Source: Shewanella insulae (GTDB lineage Bacteria; Pseudomonadota; Gammaproteobacteria; Enterobacterales; Shewanellaceae). From it: DNA of 64,000 nt. This document shows, one piece after another, positions 34,556 through 45,239 of the stretch. Location of the stretch: assembly GCF_009831655.1 (NCBI RefSeq), contig NZ_WRPA01000011.1, positions 1-64,000 of the forward strand, in the 5' to 3' direction. The position numbers were made by a program, and so were the translations under genes. The notes under the pieces are model-generated. The model searched no databases. It saw only the letters and a list, made by a program, of their open reading frames with translations, and was not told the DNA's origin. Every line of letters begins with the position of its first letter. Position 1 is the stretch's first letter.

Positions 34556-35317
34556 CTAGAGGCCGGGGACTCGTCCCTGATAATTGATCGGGTAATAGCC
34601 CTGGCTGTCACGCTTACCCAAGAAGCTTAATGCCTTTTTAAGATCCTCAGGTTGGGCCTCGGTCTCCTTGATCTTGGCGGTCACCTGCACCAGCTTATCA
34701 GCCTTAAACAGGGCATGACCACTAAGCCCGAGGGCATTCATGCTGTCATCTGTCTGCACCTTGATGTTGCCATCGACACAGCTAAGCGCCACGGCGACAT
34801 CACCCAGTGGATACTTGCCGAACTGATTATTCACCTGCAGCTGCTGAGCAAAGAGTTTCCCCGTGAGCTGCTGGCACCAAGGCTCGCCCTGCTCCAGATT
34901 TTGCAGCATCAGGCTGAAGTTACCACCAATCTGAGTGCGAAATGGCAGACGCGTGTTACCCACCAGGAATTCACTTGGCGCGTCGAAACGCACGCCGCTA
35001 GCGTCGATGCCAGACATAGAGAGGCTCACGAACCCCTTACCGTTGACGGCCGTAGCGCGGCTGCCCACCAGGAAGTCGATGTTGGCCTTGCCGGTCAGAA
35101 TACCCCAAGGGCTCAATTGCCAACTCACCTGCTCTAGGCGACGCTTCTGCAGCATTAAGGTATCAATCTCACCGGACCAGATGGTGCCTGAGATCCCAGA
35201 GGCACTCACCTGCTTTGGCAGGGGCGCCAGCTTAACCGCAAGACTCGCCGGAAACAGGGCGATCAGAAACACCAGATAGACGAGAACGCCGATAACAACT
35301 TTTTTCACTAGACTCAC
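34556..35317 (-). CDS. gspN: Type II secretion system protein GspN
   Basis: 253 residues. One N-terminal membrane anchor (KKVVIGVLVYLVFLIALFPASLA), then a periplasmic region with the GISGTIWSGEID signature of GspN. Accessory component found at the end of some gsp operons; last gene here, 20 bases after gspM. Confidence 0.92.
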   Translation of the reverse strand: MSLVKKVVIGVLVYLVFLIALFPASLAVKLAPLPKQVSASGISGTIWSGEIDTLMLQKRRLEQVSWQLSPWGILTGKANIDFLVGSRATAVNGKGFVSLSMSGIDASGVRFDAPSEFLVGNTRLPFRTQIGGNFSLMLQNLEQGEPWCQQLTGKLFAQQLQVNNQFGKYPLGDVAVALSCVDGNIKVQTDDSMNALGLSGHALFKADKLVQVTAKIKETEAQPEDLKKALSFLGKRDSQGYYPINYQGRVPGL

Positions 35318-35337
35318 AAAAAACCCTTACTACTTTG

Positions 35338-35814
35338 TTACTGCGAGAACTGGATGCGACGCACCTTGACGAAGCCTTCGGTCTCACCATCGGCCAGATC
35401 GACATTCTCCAGGGAGAGCCCCTTCTGTTGCACCAAATCGCTCAGGTAATCCAAGAGCGAATCGAAGGGCACCTCATCCATCCACACCTGGATCTTGTTG
35501 CCCTGGGGCTGCATACGGGTGATCTCCAGGCCATAGCTTTTAGCGCTCTGGGTCACCACGGCGCTGAGACTGCCGGAGAAGCCCTTCTTACCGCCGCTTT
35601 GCTTGAGGCCAACTATCTTGTTGGCCGTCTGCTTCACATAGTTGAGCGTGCTCTCTTGAGCCGTAAGGTTGCGCCGGGCATCCTCCTCGGCCTGGCTTAT
35701 CGGTGTCCAGATCCCCCAGTAGAAGATGCCAAGCACCAACACTATTGCGCAAGCCGCCACGAGCTGCTGCTCGCGCAACACTAAGCCATTCCACCACGTC
35801 TTAATGTTGTCCAT
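35338..35814 (-). CDS. gspM: Type II secretion system protein GspM
   Basis: 158 residues. A bitopic inner-membrane platform protein: membrane helix at residues 17-35 (QLVAACAIVLVLGIFYWGI) preceded by the WWNGLVLREQ cytoplasmic tail, then a ferredoxin-like periplasmic domain. It binds GspL. One base separates it from gspL. Confidence 0.92.
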   Translation of the reverse strand: MDNIKTWWNGLVLREQQLVAACAIVLVLGIFYWGIWTPISQAEEDARRNLTAQESTLNYVKQTANKIVGLKQSGGKKGFSGSLSAVVTQSAKSYGLEITRMQPQGNKIQVWMDEVPFDSLLDYLSDLVQQKGLSLENVDLADGETEGFVKVRRIQFSQ

Positions 35815-35815
35815 C

Positions 35816-37021
35816 TTACTTGCTCCTCAGGGTTAAGGTACTGGTCACTTCATCCTCGCCGCTGTTCATTGCCCCCAAGTTTACCTGGAAGTGAGGCAAG
35901 ATCAGCTCCTTGAACTGCTCAATCTGGGCATAGCTCTTGGCGGTGATCTGCATGCGTAGCTCGTTTCGGCCACTGTCGAAACGCAGGCTGGTCGGCTTAA
36001 GCTGCGGCACCTTGTCGAAGCCAACGGCAAGATCGTCGAGCATGGTGAAGAAAGCCATGCCGCCGCCCGCACCCTGCAAGCTGCGCAGCTGACTCTCCAT
36101 CTGTGAGCGTACGTTCACCATGCGCGAACTGCCCATCACCTGCCTAAAGATCTCACCCGTCTGCTGCTTCAAGCCTTCGCGCTCGACATTCATCTGATGA
36201 ATGTTGAGTCCCTTGTTTACCAAGGCCAGCACTAAGGCCACCAGGATGACGATGGCGGTATTGCGCCACAGCATCAGGTGCTTACTGTATTCACGCTTAG
36301 GGGTATAGATGCCGCTGAGCAAATTTAATGGCGCATTGAGGATCCCCTTGGCTAACACCAACATGGGCAGATCCAGCGGCTGCGGCTTCACCTCGACGCC
36401 TTTAATATCCAGATCGCTGTAGCTCGCCAGGGTAATAGGCGTCTCTTCCTCTCCCTCGGCAAGCTTTGGCAGAGCAGCCTGAAACCAGCTGGCATCTAGG
36501 CTCACACCACTCCCCCTGCTGGTACGCAGCAGGTAATCCGGGCCGAACTTCATCGCCGCCCACTGGCACTCCTGCAGCGGCAGGGCCAGACAGTCAGGCA
36601 CCAATTGACGCGCCTTGATACCGGCGTCGCTCAACCAGGAGAGCCAGGTCTGCATCTGCTCGTGGGCGACCACTGCAACGCTCAGAGACTCACCATTACG
36701 AGGGCCAGGGACAAAATGCAGTTCATCGACATTCTCGGCCAGACTCTCTTCCATCATGAAAGGTAGGGCCTTGAGCGCCTGACGCTGCCCCTTCTCGGGG
36801 AGCTGCACCGACGTGAGGGTGATGGCAGAAGTCGGCACCAGGATATCTACCGGACGGTTACCGGCGCGCTCGGTCAGGGTCGACAGCCCCTGGGCGTCGC
36901 TCAGCTCTCCCGAGGCGATGATCTCCTGCTCTTGCTCCGACCATACCAGCCAAGAGCAGCTCTGCTCCGCGCTTCTTCCTAATCGGATAAATAATCTTTC
37001 ACTCAATGTCTTTCTCCACAA
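35816..37021 (-). CDS. gspL: Type II secretion system protein GspL
   Basis: 401 residues. Cytoplasmic actin-like domain (1-240; ITLTSVQLPEKGQRQALKALPFMMEESLAENVDELHF) that recruits the ATPase GspE. A single membrane helix near residue 265 (TAIVILVALVLALV) and a periplasmic ferredoxin-like domain bind GspM. Length is normal. Confidence 0.94.
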   Translation of the reverse strand: MWRKTLSERLFIRLGRSAEQSCSWLVWSEQEQEIIASGELSDAQGLSTLTERAGNRPVDILVPTSAITLTSVQLPEKGQRQALKALPFMMEESLAENVDELHFVPGPRNGESLSVAVVAHEQMQTWLSWLSDAGIKARQLVPDCLALPLQECQWAAMKFGPDYLLRTSRGSGVSLDASWFQAALPKLAEGEEETPITLASYSDLDIKGVEVKPQPLDLPMLVLAKGILNAPLNLLSGIYTPKREYSKHLMLWRNTAIVILVALVLALVNKGLNIHQMNVEREGLKQQTGEIFRQVMGSSRMVNVRSQMESQLRSLQGAGGGMAFFTMLDDLAVGFDKVPQLKPTSLRFDSGRNELRMQITAKSYAQIEQFKELILPHFQVNLGAMNSGEDEVTSTLTLRSK

Positions 37022-37090
37022 GTCTCATTAAGTTGCTCTCGATGAGCTTGTCCTTTTATTAGCCTAGACGAGCATGGCCCACCTAAGTGA

Positions 37091-38089
37091 TTATTTTTGG
37101 CCGCCATATTGACGGGTCAAGACGTCCAGCTGGTTGTTACCGCCCACACGTAATACACTTTGCATCCTAAAGGTGGCGCTATCAACCTTAGCGCCCGCCT
37201 CTAATAGAAAATACTTACTCTTGAGGCTAAAGCTCGATTCCAGGTTCTTTTGCTGGCGCAACCCAGAGATGGAACCATTAGACCAGAAGTCTTCCAGGCT
37301 GTCATAACCATCACCCGGGCGTTGATTGATGATGCTCTCGGCCTCACCTACGCTGATCTTATTATCAAACATCCCTGCCAGCAGCGCCGCCTGCTCCACC
37401 TCAATGGTGTTGACGTTCAACACCTGGCGATCATAGCCGGGGATGATGCAGATGTAGGGGGCCAACTTGAGGTAGACCTCCTGGCTAAAGCCAATGACCG
37501 CCCTTAGCTCGCTGCGATGACTCATCAGGGTATTCGCCGCCCGGTAAGGCACGGTGCGCGACTCATAGTCTGCATCTTCGGCACCGAAGGGGCTGGCGAC
37601 CGTGTCCTCATCGATATAATCTTTCAGCGTATGGGTCAGACGCTCGGCGGAGAAATCATCCATCCCCAGCGCCACCAGCAGCCCCTTAAACTGTACCGCC
37701 GCAAGCGGTAACTTAGGCTGGCCATTTTCCACCTCTGTAGTCTCAATCGCCAGGGCGTTGAGGTTAAAACAGGCCTGCAGATCGCTAATACGACCGCCTA
37801 TCTCTCCCTGCTCGGCAGGAAACACCACATCGGCCTGGGCCCAATATTGCTGGCGATGCACCTTGCCTTCGTCGGCATCGTCTAAGTCTTGCTTCAACAC
37901 CTTCTTGGCCAGCTCTTCGGCCGATATCGCATACCAATAGGCCTGGTCATACTGCGCCAGGTTAATGGTGCGGCGCACCGAGATCTGGTTGCGGCTGTTA
38001 ATATTGGTGGCAATGATGGCGATCATGGCCACGATCAATAGAACGACGATCAGCGCCACGCCCCGCTGCTTTCCAGGCAAGCTACCCAT
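37091..38089 (-). CDS. gspK: Type II secretion minor pseudopilin GspK
   Basis: About 332 residues starting at ATG 38087-38089 (GGAAG six bases upstream); an ATG at 38095 is also possible, while the longer frame to 38143 lies in gspJ and is not likely used. Prepilin signal KQRGVALIVVLLIVAMIAIIA, then a large globular domain (SDLQACFNLNAL) that caps the pseudopilus tip with GspI and GspJ. It overlaps the end of gspJ by 8 bases. Confidence 0.92.
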   Translation of the reverse strand: MGSLPGKQRGVALIVVLLIVAMIAIIATNINSRNQISVRRTINLAQYDQAYWYAISAEELAKKVLKQDLDDADEGKVHRQQYWAQADVVFPAEQGEIGGRISDLQACFNLNALAIETTEVENGQPKLPLAAVQFKGLLVALGMDDFSAERLTHTLKDYIDEDTVASPFGAEDADYESRTVPYRAANTLMSHRSELRAVIGFSQEVYLKLAPYICIIPGYDRQVLNVNTIEVEQAALLAGMFDNKISVGEAESIINQRPGDGYDSLEDFWSNGSISGLRQQKNLESSFSLKSKYFLLEAGAKVDSATFRMQSVLRVGGNNQLDVLTRQYGGQK

Positions 38090-38834
38090 TTTCATCTTCC
38101 TTGCCACCGGAGCCGCCACCTTTCCCCCCGCCATTGTTACCACCGGAGTTGTTGCCGTTATTGTTGCCGCTGTTATTACCGTTATTGTTGCCCGAGTTGT
38201 TTTGATTGTCTTTAGTCAGCATAGCTCCTAAAGGTAATAGAAACTTACGTTGCACCGTACCCAGGCCTTCTACCTCGACTGCCATGGCTATCGCCTTTGG
38301 CAGACTGGTGGCATCAAACTTACGTTCCCACTTGTCCTCGACAAAGAAGGAATACTCCACCGAGAGGACATTTTTAATGACTACTGTCTTAATCGGCTCG
38401 GCGCCAAACTCCGGCTCGGGATAGGGAAAATACCAACGTTCCAGGTTATTTTCCTGCACCACATAGGCCACAGATTGTAGGCTGCCCCGGGGCAAGAGCC
38501 CATCAGGGTTCAACCAGCCGATACGATAGAAGACGATGGCCTCCGACTCGGAGTCGAACATATCTTTACCGGTCTGAATCACGGTCGAACCACGCCCGCC
38601 TTCCAACAGACGAGGCGTGCGGGCCACCATCTGGCCAAAATCCCGCTCCAGAGCACCGAAGCCCTGCTGCAACGACTTGAGCCGCTGGGCAAACTCGGCG
38701 GTGACTTCATCGTTTTTCATCACAGTGCTAAGCACGGCATTGGCCGCCAGGCCCAACATGGCAAAGATGGCGATGGCGATCAGCATCTCCAACAGGGTAA
38801 AACCGCGAGTAGTCTTATTCTTCTTTAAGGACAT
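38082..38834 (-). CDS. gspJ: Type II secretion minor pseudopilin GspJ with Asn/Gly-rich tail
   Basis: About 250 residues from ATG 38832-38834 (AGGTGG upstream). Prepilin signal TTRGFTLLEMLIAIAIF, Phe after cleavage with Glu+5. The globular domain is standard up to KFLLPLGAML. It then has an extra 40-residue tail of Asn, Gly and Ser in near-repeats (NNNGNNSGN), ending GGKEDENG. Such a tail is not part of the usual GspJ fold and probably is disordered. It overlaps gspI by 20 bases. Confidence 0.92.
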   Translation of the reverse strand: MSLKKNKTTRGFTLLEMLIAIAIFAMLGLAANAVLSTVMKNDEVTAEFAQRLKSLQQGFGALERDFGQMVARTPRLLEGGRGSTVIQTGKDMFDSESEAIVFYRIGWLNPDGLLPRGSLQSVAYVVQENNLERWYFPYPEPEFGAEPIKTVVIKNVLSVEYSFFVEDKWERKFDATSLPKAIAMAVEVEGLGTVQRKFLLPLGAMLTKDNQNNSGNNNGNNSGNNNGNNSGGNNGGGKGGGSGGKEDENG

Positions 38835-39219
38835 AGCTACCCACCTGGGCGATGACGCGACTGAAGCGTTCATCGTCACTGACGCTGATGCGGATCATGC
38901 GAAAATTATCATCTGTGGTCTTCACCACCTCTTTGCGCCAATACCACTCTTTTCCCGCCAGCTCGACGCTGCCGTCTTTACGACCCAGATCCGGGAATTT
39001 CTTCTCCAGGCGGGCATCAACCATCTGATTGCTGGCCACCCACTGGGCCAGAGTGCGCTCCTCTAGGATGGGCATGTTAGCCATCTGCTCACCCAGACTC
39101 TTGGTGATAGAGACGGCAGCGATGGCAAATACCATGAGGGCCACGATCACCTCGAGTAGCGTCATGCCGGCGCTTCGGCGCCTAGCCTTGATGCTCAGGC
39201 CTAGCCTAGGCTTAATCAT
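38815..39219 (-). CDS. gspI: Type II secretion minor pseudopilin GspI
   Basis: About 134 residues from ATG 39217-39219; AGAGAGG lies nine bases upstream, while the ATG at 39228 directly abuts it. Prepilin signal RRSAGMTLLEVIVALMVFAIAAVSI with Met after the cleavage Gly. Forms the pseudopilus tip complex with GspJ and GspK. It overlaps gspH by 8 bases. Confidence 0.92.
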   Translation of the reverse strand: MIKPRLGLSIKARRRSAGMTLLEVIVALMVFAIAAVSITKSLGEQMANMPILEERTLAQWVASNQMVDARLEKKFPDLGRKDGSVELAGKEWYWRKEVVKTTDDNFRMIRISVSDDERFSRVIAQVGSYVLKEE

Positions 39220-39790
39220 CGAATCCATCCTCTCTGCCCAGAGTCAGACGGCCTAAGGCATCGCCCACTACCAGGACTTGGATCTCCTGACCTGCCTCAT
39301 CCTTGCCGATAAAGGTGAGCTCGAAGGCGCTCATTTCACCGCTGGGAAACAATAGTACCTGCGGCTCGGGAAACTTTTTCTTCTCATCTTCGCTGCGTTC
39401 GATAAGCGGCTCATCGAACCAGGACTCATCCTCTTCATCTTCCTGGGTCAGGGGGAGACCATCGAGCACTAAATCCATCTCGACCCCAGGTTCCATCTCT
39501 TTAGCCGCCAGCAAACGATCCTGCTGCAGCGGCTTCCATTTGCCCTCATCGTAGAAGACAAATTCATAGTGCCTATCATCGATGACGATGCCGATGAAGT
39601 GACCGCTGAGTATGGTCTCATCCAACACCAGCTCGGTGGCCGCGATAAACTGGCGCGCCGTGCGCTCTAGCGCCTTGTGCTGATCGGCACCGCTAGTGGT
39701 ATAGGTCACCGCGGCGGCAGCCAATCCCATCAGCAAGACGACCAGCAGGACCTCTAGCAGGGTAAAACCGAATTGGCGGACGCCTCGCAT
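39212..39790 (-). CDS. gspH: Type II secretion minor pseudopilin GspH
   Basis: 192 residues. Prepilin signal RQFGFTLLEVLLVVLLMGLAAAAV and an acidic beta-rich domain (EDEEDESWFDEPLIERSEDEKKKF). It links the tip complex to the GspG shaft. 19 bases after gspG. Confidence 0.92.
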   Translation of the reverse strand: MRGVRQFGFTLLEVLLVVLLMGLAAAAVTYTTSGADQHKALERTARQFIAATELVLDETILSGHFIGIVIDDRHYEFVFYDEGKWKPLQQDRLLAAKEMEPGVEMDLVLDGLPLTQEDEEDESWFDEPLIERSEDEKKKFPEPQVLLFPSGEMSAFELTFIGKDEAGQEIQVLVVGDALGRLTLGREDGFDD

Positions 39791-39809
39791 AAACAGACTC
39801 GACTATGGC

Positions 39810-40244
39810 TTATTGGAATTCTTGCAGATTCCAGCTACCGATATCGTCTTCGGTACCCGGCTGGCCGTCAGGACCGGCACTGAAGATGTCGATCTTACCT
39901 TGCTCGCCAGGGCTCAATAGCAGGTAATCGTTGCGCCATGGATCCTGTGGCAGACGCTTCACATAGCCGTCTGCGCGGTAGTTGCGCGGCTCGGGTGAGA
40001 TGGTCGGCTTCTGCACCAGGGCTTCCAGACCCTGCTCGGTCGTCGGGTAGATGCTGTTGTCCAGACGATACATATCTAAGGCATTTTCCAGTGCAACAAT
40101 GTCAGATACCGCCTTCTGAATATCGGCTTTATCTTTGTTGCCCATAAGGTTAGGCACAACCATAGAAGCAAGGATCCCTAAGATAACGATAACCACCATG
40201 ACTTCCAGTAGGGTAAAACCTTTTTGCTTGTTTCTTGCTTGCAT
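39810..40244 (-). CDS. gspG: Type II secretion major pseudopilin GspG
   Basis: 144 residues. Shaft subunit of the pseudopilus. Short leader MQARNKQKG then FTLLEVMVVIVILGILASMVVP, cleaved before Phe by the prepilin peptidase (gspO/pilD is not in this window). The C-terminal SAGPDGQPGTEDDIGSWNL is the calcium-binding loop of GspG. AGGAAGTATT precedes the start. Confidence 0.96.
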   Translation of the reverse strand: MQARNKQKGFTLLEVMVVIVILGILASMVVPNLMGNKDKADIQKAVSDIVALENALDMYRLDNSIYPTTEQGLEALVQKPTISPEPRNYRADGYVKRLPQDPWRNDYLLLSPGEQGKIDIFSAGPDGQPGTEDDIGSWNLQEFQ

Positions 40245-40315
40245 TAATACTTCCTCTATAAAAAATGCCCTAACATCTACGGCTAGGACGGCTGTTGGTA
40301 GTCAACGCTTGGGCG

Positions 40316-41536
40316 TTAACCACTAATCATGTTGTTGAGTTCTAAGATCGGCTGCAGAATCGCCAGGACGATAAACAGGACCACGGCCGCCATGCTGACC
40401 ACCAGCATAGGCTCGAAAACCCCTAGGGCGATGTTGACGTTAGACTCAAATTCTCTGTCTTGGTTGTCGGCGGCGCGCTCAAGCATCTGCTCCAGCTGAC
40501 CGCTCTTTTCACCCGAGGTGATCATATAGAGCATCATAGGGGGAAAAAGTTTAGTATTGGCGAGCGCCGCGCCTAGGCTAGTACCTTCACGTACCCTGGC
40601 GGTGGCCTCCTCCACAGCCGCCCGCACCCTGACATTCATCAAGACCTCGCTGGCGATACGCATGGCATCGAGCAGGGGAACCGAACTGGCGGTAAGAATA
40701 CTCAGGGTGCGCGCAAATCGCGCCGTATTCAAGCCCTTACTCACTCGCCCAACGACCGGCATACCTAATATCGCGGTATCGAACTTCATCCGATTGGCGG
40801 CGCTGCGCAGTAGCTGTTTGGCACCGATCACCAGGGCAATAATGACGCCCATGACGATCAGACCATAATCGCGGACAAAGTCCGATGAGGCGATCAAAAA
40901 CTCTGTAGTCCAGGGCAGTTCCTGGCCCATATGTTCAAACTGTCCCACCACCTGAGGCACCACGGCCGCCAGCAAGATGGCGATCACGCTGATGGCGACC
41001 ACGGTCAATACGATGGGATAGATCATCGCCTGGGTCATCTTGCCCTTGAGCTGCTGTCTACGCTCGGTATAGTCGGCCAGGCGGTTGAGCACCACCTCGA
41101 GATGACCAGACTTCTCACCCGAGGCAACCATGGCGCGATAGAGATCGTCGAAGATATGGGGAAATTCGGCCATGGAATCGGCCAGGCTGTAGCCCTCGAC
41201 CACGCGAGAGCGTACCGCCATCACCATGCTGGCGAGGCGATCTTTTTCACACTGCTGCCCCACGGCCTTGAGGGCCTCCTCCACCGGCAAGCCGGCCGCC
41301 ACCAGGGTAGCGATCTGGCGGGTGATCAGGGCCAGCTCGGCGACTGAGATGCCACGCTTGAGGCTGAAGCCGCCGCTCTTCGCCTTGGCTTCCTTCTCGA
41401 CCACTGGAGTGATCTCCAGAGGCATCAGACGCTGCTCGCGCAGTTGCCCCCTGGCATGGCGAGCCGTGTCGGCCTCGACAACCCCTTTCTGCTGTTTGCC
41501 CTGGGCGTTTAACGCCTTGTACTCAAATGCTGGCAT
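40316..41536 (-). CDS. gspF: Type II secretion inner-membrane platform protein GspF
   Basis: 406 residues. Polytopic protein with two copies of the T2SSF domain (about 70-195 and 275-395; the second includes TSGEKSGQLEQMLERAAD) and three membrane helices. It is thought to connect the ATPase GspE to pseudopilus assembly. Two bases from gspE. Confidence 0.95.
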   Translation of the reverse strand: MPAFEYKALNAQGKQQKGVVEADTARHARGQLREQRLMPLEITPVVEKEAKAKSGGFSLKRGISVAELALITRQIATLVAAGLPVEEALKAVGQQCEKDRLASMVMAVRSRVVEGYSLADSMAEFPHIFDDLYRAMVASGEKSGHLEVVLNRLADYTERRQQLKGKMTQAMIYPIVLTVVAISVIAILLAAVVPQVVGQFEHMGQELPWTTEFLIASSDFVRDYGLIVMGVIIALVIGAKQLLRSAANRMKFDTAILGMPVVGRVSKGLNTARFARTLSILTASSVPLLDAMRIASEVLMNVRVRAAVEEATARVREGTSLGAALANTKLFPPMMLYMITSGEKSGQLEQMLERAADNQDREFESNVNIALGVFEPMLVVSMAAVVLFIVLAILQPILELNNMISG

Positions 41537-41538
41537 GG

Positions 41539-43110
41539 CTACTCCTCGCGAGTGACGCGCAGCACTTCTTCCAGCGTAGTCACCCCGTCGAGGACTTTGA
41601 TCATGCCGTCATGGCGAATGCTAGGTACCGTCTGACGAATATACTTCTCGATGGCCAGCTCGCCGCGTCCTGTATGGATCAACTCGCGTACGTTGTCGTC
41701 CACCAATAGCAGTTCATGGATACCGGTACGGCCACGATAGCCGTTATTACCACAGGCCGGGCAGCCGGTGGCGCGGTAGATGGTGCGGGGATCGTCTTCG
41801 CCGATCCCCAGCAGCTCCCGTTCACGCAGATCGGGCGTGTGCTCCGACTTACATTCGGGACACAGGGTACGGATCAGGCGCTGCGCCAGCACCCCGAGGA
41901 GACTCGAGGAGACCAGGAAGGGCTCGACCCCCATATCCTGCAGACGCGTGATGGCGCCAGAGGCGGTATTGGTATGCAGGGTGGAGATCACCAGGTGCCC
42001 CGTGAGCGACGCCTGCACCGCAATCTGCGCGGTTTCCAGGTCACGGATCTCACCTATCATCACTACATCCGGGTCTTGACGCAGAATCGCCCTCAGGCCA
42101 CGGGCGAAGGTCATGTCGACCTTGGTATTGACCTGGGTCTGACCTATGCCCGCCAGCTCATACTCGATAGGATCTTCGACGGTCAGTATGTTGGTGTCGA
42201 TAGAGTTGATCTCGGTCAGGCCCGCATACAGGGTAGTACTCTTACCCGAGCCTGTTGGGCCCGTGACCAAGATGATGCCGTGGGGCTTGCGGATCAGCTC
42301 ATCGAACTGCTCGCGTATGGTATCTGTCATCCCTAGCTGTTTAAGGTCCAGGTTACCGGCATTCTTATCCAGCAGACGCAACACCACGCGTTCGCCGTGG
42401 CTGGAAGGCATGGTCGAGACACGCACGTCGACCGCACGACCTGCGATACGCAGCGAGATACGACCGTCTTGGGGCACCCGCTTCTCGGCAATATCCAGAC
42501 GCGCCATCACCTTGATACGCGAAACCAATAGCGAGGAGAGCTTGCGGTTTGGCTTGAGCACCTCTTTGAGCACGCCGTCGACGCGGAAACGCACCACCAG
42601 CTGTTTCTCATAGGTCTCGATATGGATATCCGAGGCTTCCTCTTTGATCGCCTCAGACAGGAGCGCATTGATCAGCTTGATGATAGGCGCATCGTCGTCG
42701 CCCTCCAGCAGGTCTTCTGTCTGTGGCAGCTCCTCGGCCAGGGTAAACAGATCCATCTCGTTACCTATATCTTCCATCAGCTGCTGCGCCTCGGAAGAAT
42801 TGGCCTGATAGACCTCTGTCAACTTGGTCTCGAACACGGTCGACTCCAACTGAGCCAGTGCCAACTCTTGCCCCGTGTAACGACGCACCTCCAGCATCGC
42901 CTCTATCGGCGTGTTGGCTGTGTGATATAGCGTCAGCCTGGCTTCGTCATCCTTGCCCAGCACCAACTCGAATCTGTGGGCGAAGGCAAAGGGCAGACGA
43001 TCCCGGCTGCTTGAGTGAAATACCTCATCGGATTCGGCCTCTGAGGCTAGCCCGAGCTCACTCGTTACCTGGGCCAGATCCTCGTTTTGCGTGGCTTGGA
43101 TATCACTCAT
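41539..43110 (-). CDS. gspE: Type II secretion ATPase GspE
   Basis: 523 residues, a hexameric cytoplasmic ATPase that drives pseudopilus assembly. Walker [10 protein letters not shown], Asp box and Walker B ([16 protein letters not shown]), His box, and a C4 zinc motif (CPEC...CPAC) near residue 400-430 are intact. The start overlaps the gspD end by 8 bases. Confidence 0.96.
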   Translation of the reverse strand: MSDIQATQNEDLAQVTSELGLASEAESDEVFHSSSRDRLPFAFAHRFELVLGKDDEARLTLYHTANTPIEAMLEVRRYTGQELALAQLESTVFETKLTEVYQANSSEAQQLMEDIGNEMDLFTLAEELPQTEDLLEGDDDAPIIKLINALLSEAIKEEASDIHIETYEKQLVVRFRVDGVLKEVLKPNRKLSSLLVSRIKVMARLDIAEKRVPQDGRISLRIAGRAVDVRVSTMPSSHGERVVLRLLDKNAGNLDLKQLGMTDTIREQFDELIRKPHGIILVTGPTGSGKSTTLYAGLTEINSIDTNILTVEDPIEYELAGIGQTQVNTKVDMTFARGLRAILRQDPDVVMIGEIRDLETAQIAVQASLTGHLVISTLHTNTASGAITRLQDMGVEPFLVSSSLLGVLAQRLIRTLCPECKSEHTPDLRERELLGIGEDDPRTIYRATGCPACGNNGYRGRTGIHELLLVDDNVRELIHTGRGELAIEKYIRQTVPSIRHDGMIKVLDGVTTLEEVLRVTREE

Positions 43111-45217
43111 CTTGCTTATCTTGCTGCTTGTTTTCGTTGATCTGTTTCAGCGCAGGATCTGTCTCACGCATCTTGGTATCCAACCCCTTGCGATCCTTGT
43201 AACGCTGAAGCACCTCATTAACTTCCGGTGGTAGGTATTCTTCCTGGTTCCACTCTTCCAACACTGGGACATTTGTATTTGGCATCAGGTTCACACCACG
43301 CTCCTGCTGCTCTAGCTGCAGGGCTCGGAAGTAGTTGTATTTACGACCGGCAATGCCTTCCATGGTCACGCCATCGCGTATAATGGTTGGCTTGATGAAG
43401 ACCATGAGGTTTTTCTTCTTCTTACCGCTAGAAGAGGACTTAAACAGGTGACCTAGGATAGGGATATCGCCCAGGAAAGGCACCTTCTGCACACTCTCCT
43501 GCACCTCTTCGTTAATCAGACCACCCAGCACCACAATCTGACCCGAATCGGCCATCACAGTCGTCGTCAGGCGGCGGGTCGCGAAGGTTACATCGACCCC
43601 TGTCTTACCGTTAATGCCAGAGACTTCCTGTTCGATGGTGAGCTTAACCGTGGTGCCTTCGTTGATCTGTGGCACAACTTTCAGCTTCACACCCACTTCC
43701 TTACGCTCGACCGTCTGGAAGGGGTTACTGTTACCGTTACTAGAATTCTGGCTGCCCGTCAGTACAGGTACCTCATCACCCACGATGAAGGAGGCTTCCT
43801 GATTGTCCAGGGTGGTGATAGAAGGCGTCGCCAGGACGTTCGACTTGGTATCGCTCGACACCGCCTGGATCAGGGCGCCGAAGTCACCCATGGCCACGCC
43901 CCATGCCATACCATTCACCTTGCCCAGCGCCTGCGCCAGCAGGGTGATATCACCCTTCTTCTTAGGGTTCTCGGTACAAGTACCATTCTCAGTACAGACC
44001 TTAGTTCCATCTTCTTCTTGCGCCGCCCAGATACCGGCACCGATCTCGCCGATAGTGGGGCCTAGGTTATTAAACTGAGTACCGCCACCGGCCTCTGTGG
44101 CCCATTGCACACCAAAACCGACATCGTCACCCTCGGCGACCTCGACGATAATGGCTTCCACCAATACTTGCGCGCGGCGAATATCCAGCTGATTGATGAC
44201 GCTCTCAATAGTGCGCATCTGATCTGGCTCGGCGCTAAGCACCAGGGCGTTGGTGTCTGGGTGAGCCATGATGTTAATTTCGTTGCGGCGCTTGCTGCGA
44301 CCGCCCTGGGCCTGACCGCCATCCTGATCTTTGGCCAGCTTCTCGGCAAAGCCGGTCAGCACTTCCACTAAGTCTTCGGCCTTGGCGTAACGCAGGTAAC
44401 GCACCTTGGTATTACCTGTGGTCGCCTGTTCGGCATCCAGTTTTTTGATCAGGGCCACCACACGCTGACGACTCTTCTCGTCACCGCTGACGACCACAGC
44501 ATTGGTACGCTCGTCGGCCACCACCTTAGGCGCCTGACCCGGCAGCTGTGATTGATTGGAACTGGCACGATACAGGGTATCAATAATGCGCACCATCTCA
44601 CCGGCAGAGGCGTATTCCAGCGCCACAACCTGCACCTCGGTATCACCCTGCTTGTCGACGCGGCGAACGATCTCGACCAGCTTGTTTACCACGGCCGCAC
44701 GACCGGAGATCATCAAGACGTTTGACGGATCGTAGTTAACCACGTTGCCGCCACCGGCATTGTCGTTGAGCTGACGCAGCAGGGGCGCGAGCTGTTTCGC
44801 CTCTGTGTTGTAGAGGGCTACGATGCGGGTCACCATCTCATCGCCAAGGCCAGGGGTGTTGTCGTCGGCGACGCGGATCGCCGAAGTCTTAGCGTCCTTA
44901 TCCTTGATCACCTTGATGATGTTGTTGTCCATCTCGACCACGGCGTAGCCATAGACCTGCAACACGTTCAGGAAGAATTGATAATACTGCTCATCGTTGA
45001 GTAGATCGTAACTGCGCACGTTGATCTTGCCGCGCACGGTAGGGTCGACGATGATAGTCCGGTTCAGGTTCTTACCAACTATGTTGATAAACTCCTGAAT
45101 GTCAGTGCCCTTGAAATTAGCCGCGTATTGTTCCGACCACGCCACTTGTGGCGCTAACAGCGAGGCGCCCATCACGACGCTCGCGATAAGGTTGCGGCGT
45201 ATTTTCTTGTTGTTCAT
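43103..45217 (-). CDS. gspD: Type II secretion outer-membrane secretin GspD
   Basis: 704 residues. Signal peptide to VAWSEQ, N0 domain ([18 protein letters not shown]), N1-N3 domains, then the secretin core with [14 protein letters not shown] near residue 590 and a C-terminal S-domain-like tail rich in Lys/Gln/Asp that may bind a pilotin. Forms the outer-membrane channel. AGAGGAAG precedes the start; 22 bases after gspC. Confidence 0.96.
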   Translation of the reverse strand: MNNKKIRRNLIASVVMGASLLAPQVAWSEQYAANFKGTDIQEFINIVGKNLNRTIIVDPTVRGKINVRSYDLLNDEQYYQFFLNVLQVYGYAVVEMDNNIIKVIKDKDAKTSAIRVADDNTPGLGDEMVTRIVALYNTEAKQLAPLLRQLNDNAGGGNVVNYDPSNVLMISGRAAVVNKLVEIVRRVDKQGDTEVQVVALEYASAGEMVRIIDTLYRASSNQSQLPGQAPKVVADERTNAVVVSGDEKSRQRVVALIKKLDAEQATTGNTKVRYLRYAKAEDLVEVLTGFAEKLAKDQDGGQAQGGRSKRRNEINIMAHPDTNALVLSAEPDQMRTIESVINQLDIRRAQVLVEAIIVEVAEGDDVGFGVQWATEAGGGTQFNNLGPTIGEIGAGIWAAQEEDGTKVCTENGTCTENPKKKGDITLLAQALGKVNGMAWGVAMGDFGALIQAVSSDTKSNVLATPSITTLDNQEASFIVGDEVPVLTGSQNSSNGNSNPFQTVERKEVGVKLKVVPQINEGTTVKLTIEQEVSGINGKTGVDVTFATRRLTTTVMADSGQIVVLGGLINEEVQESVQKVPFLGDIPILGHLFKSSSSGKKKKNLMVFIKPTIIRDGVTMEGIAGRKYNYFRALQLEQQERGVNLMPNTNVPVLEEWNQEEYLPPEVNEVLQRYKDRKGLDTKMRETDPALKQINENKQQDKQDE

Positions 45218-45239
45218 TAATGACTTCCTCTAACCCTTT

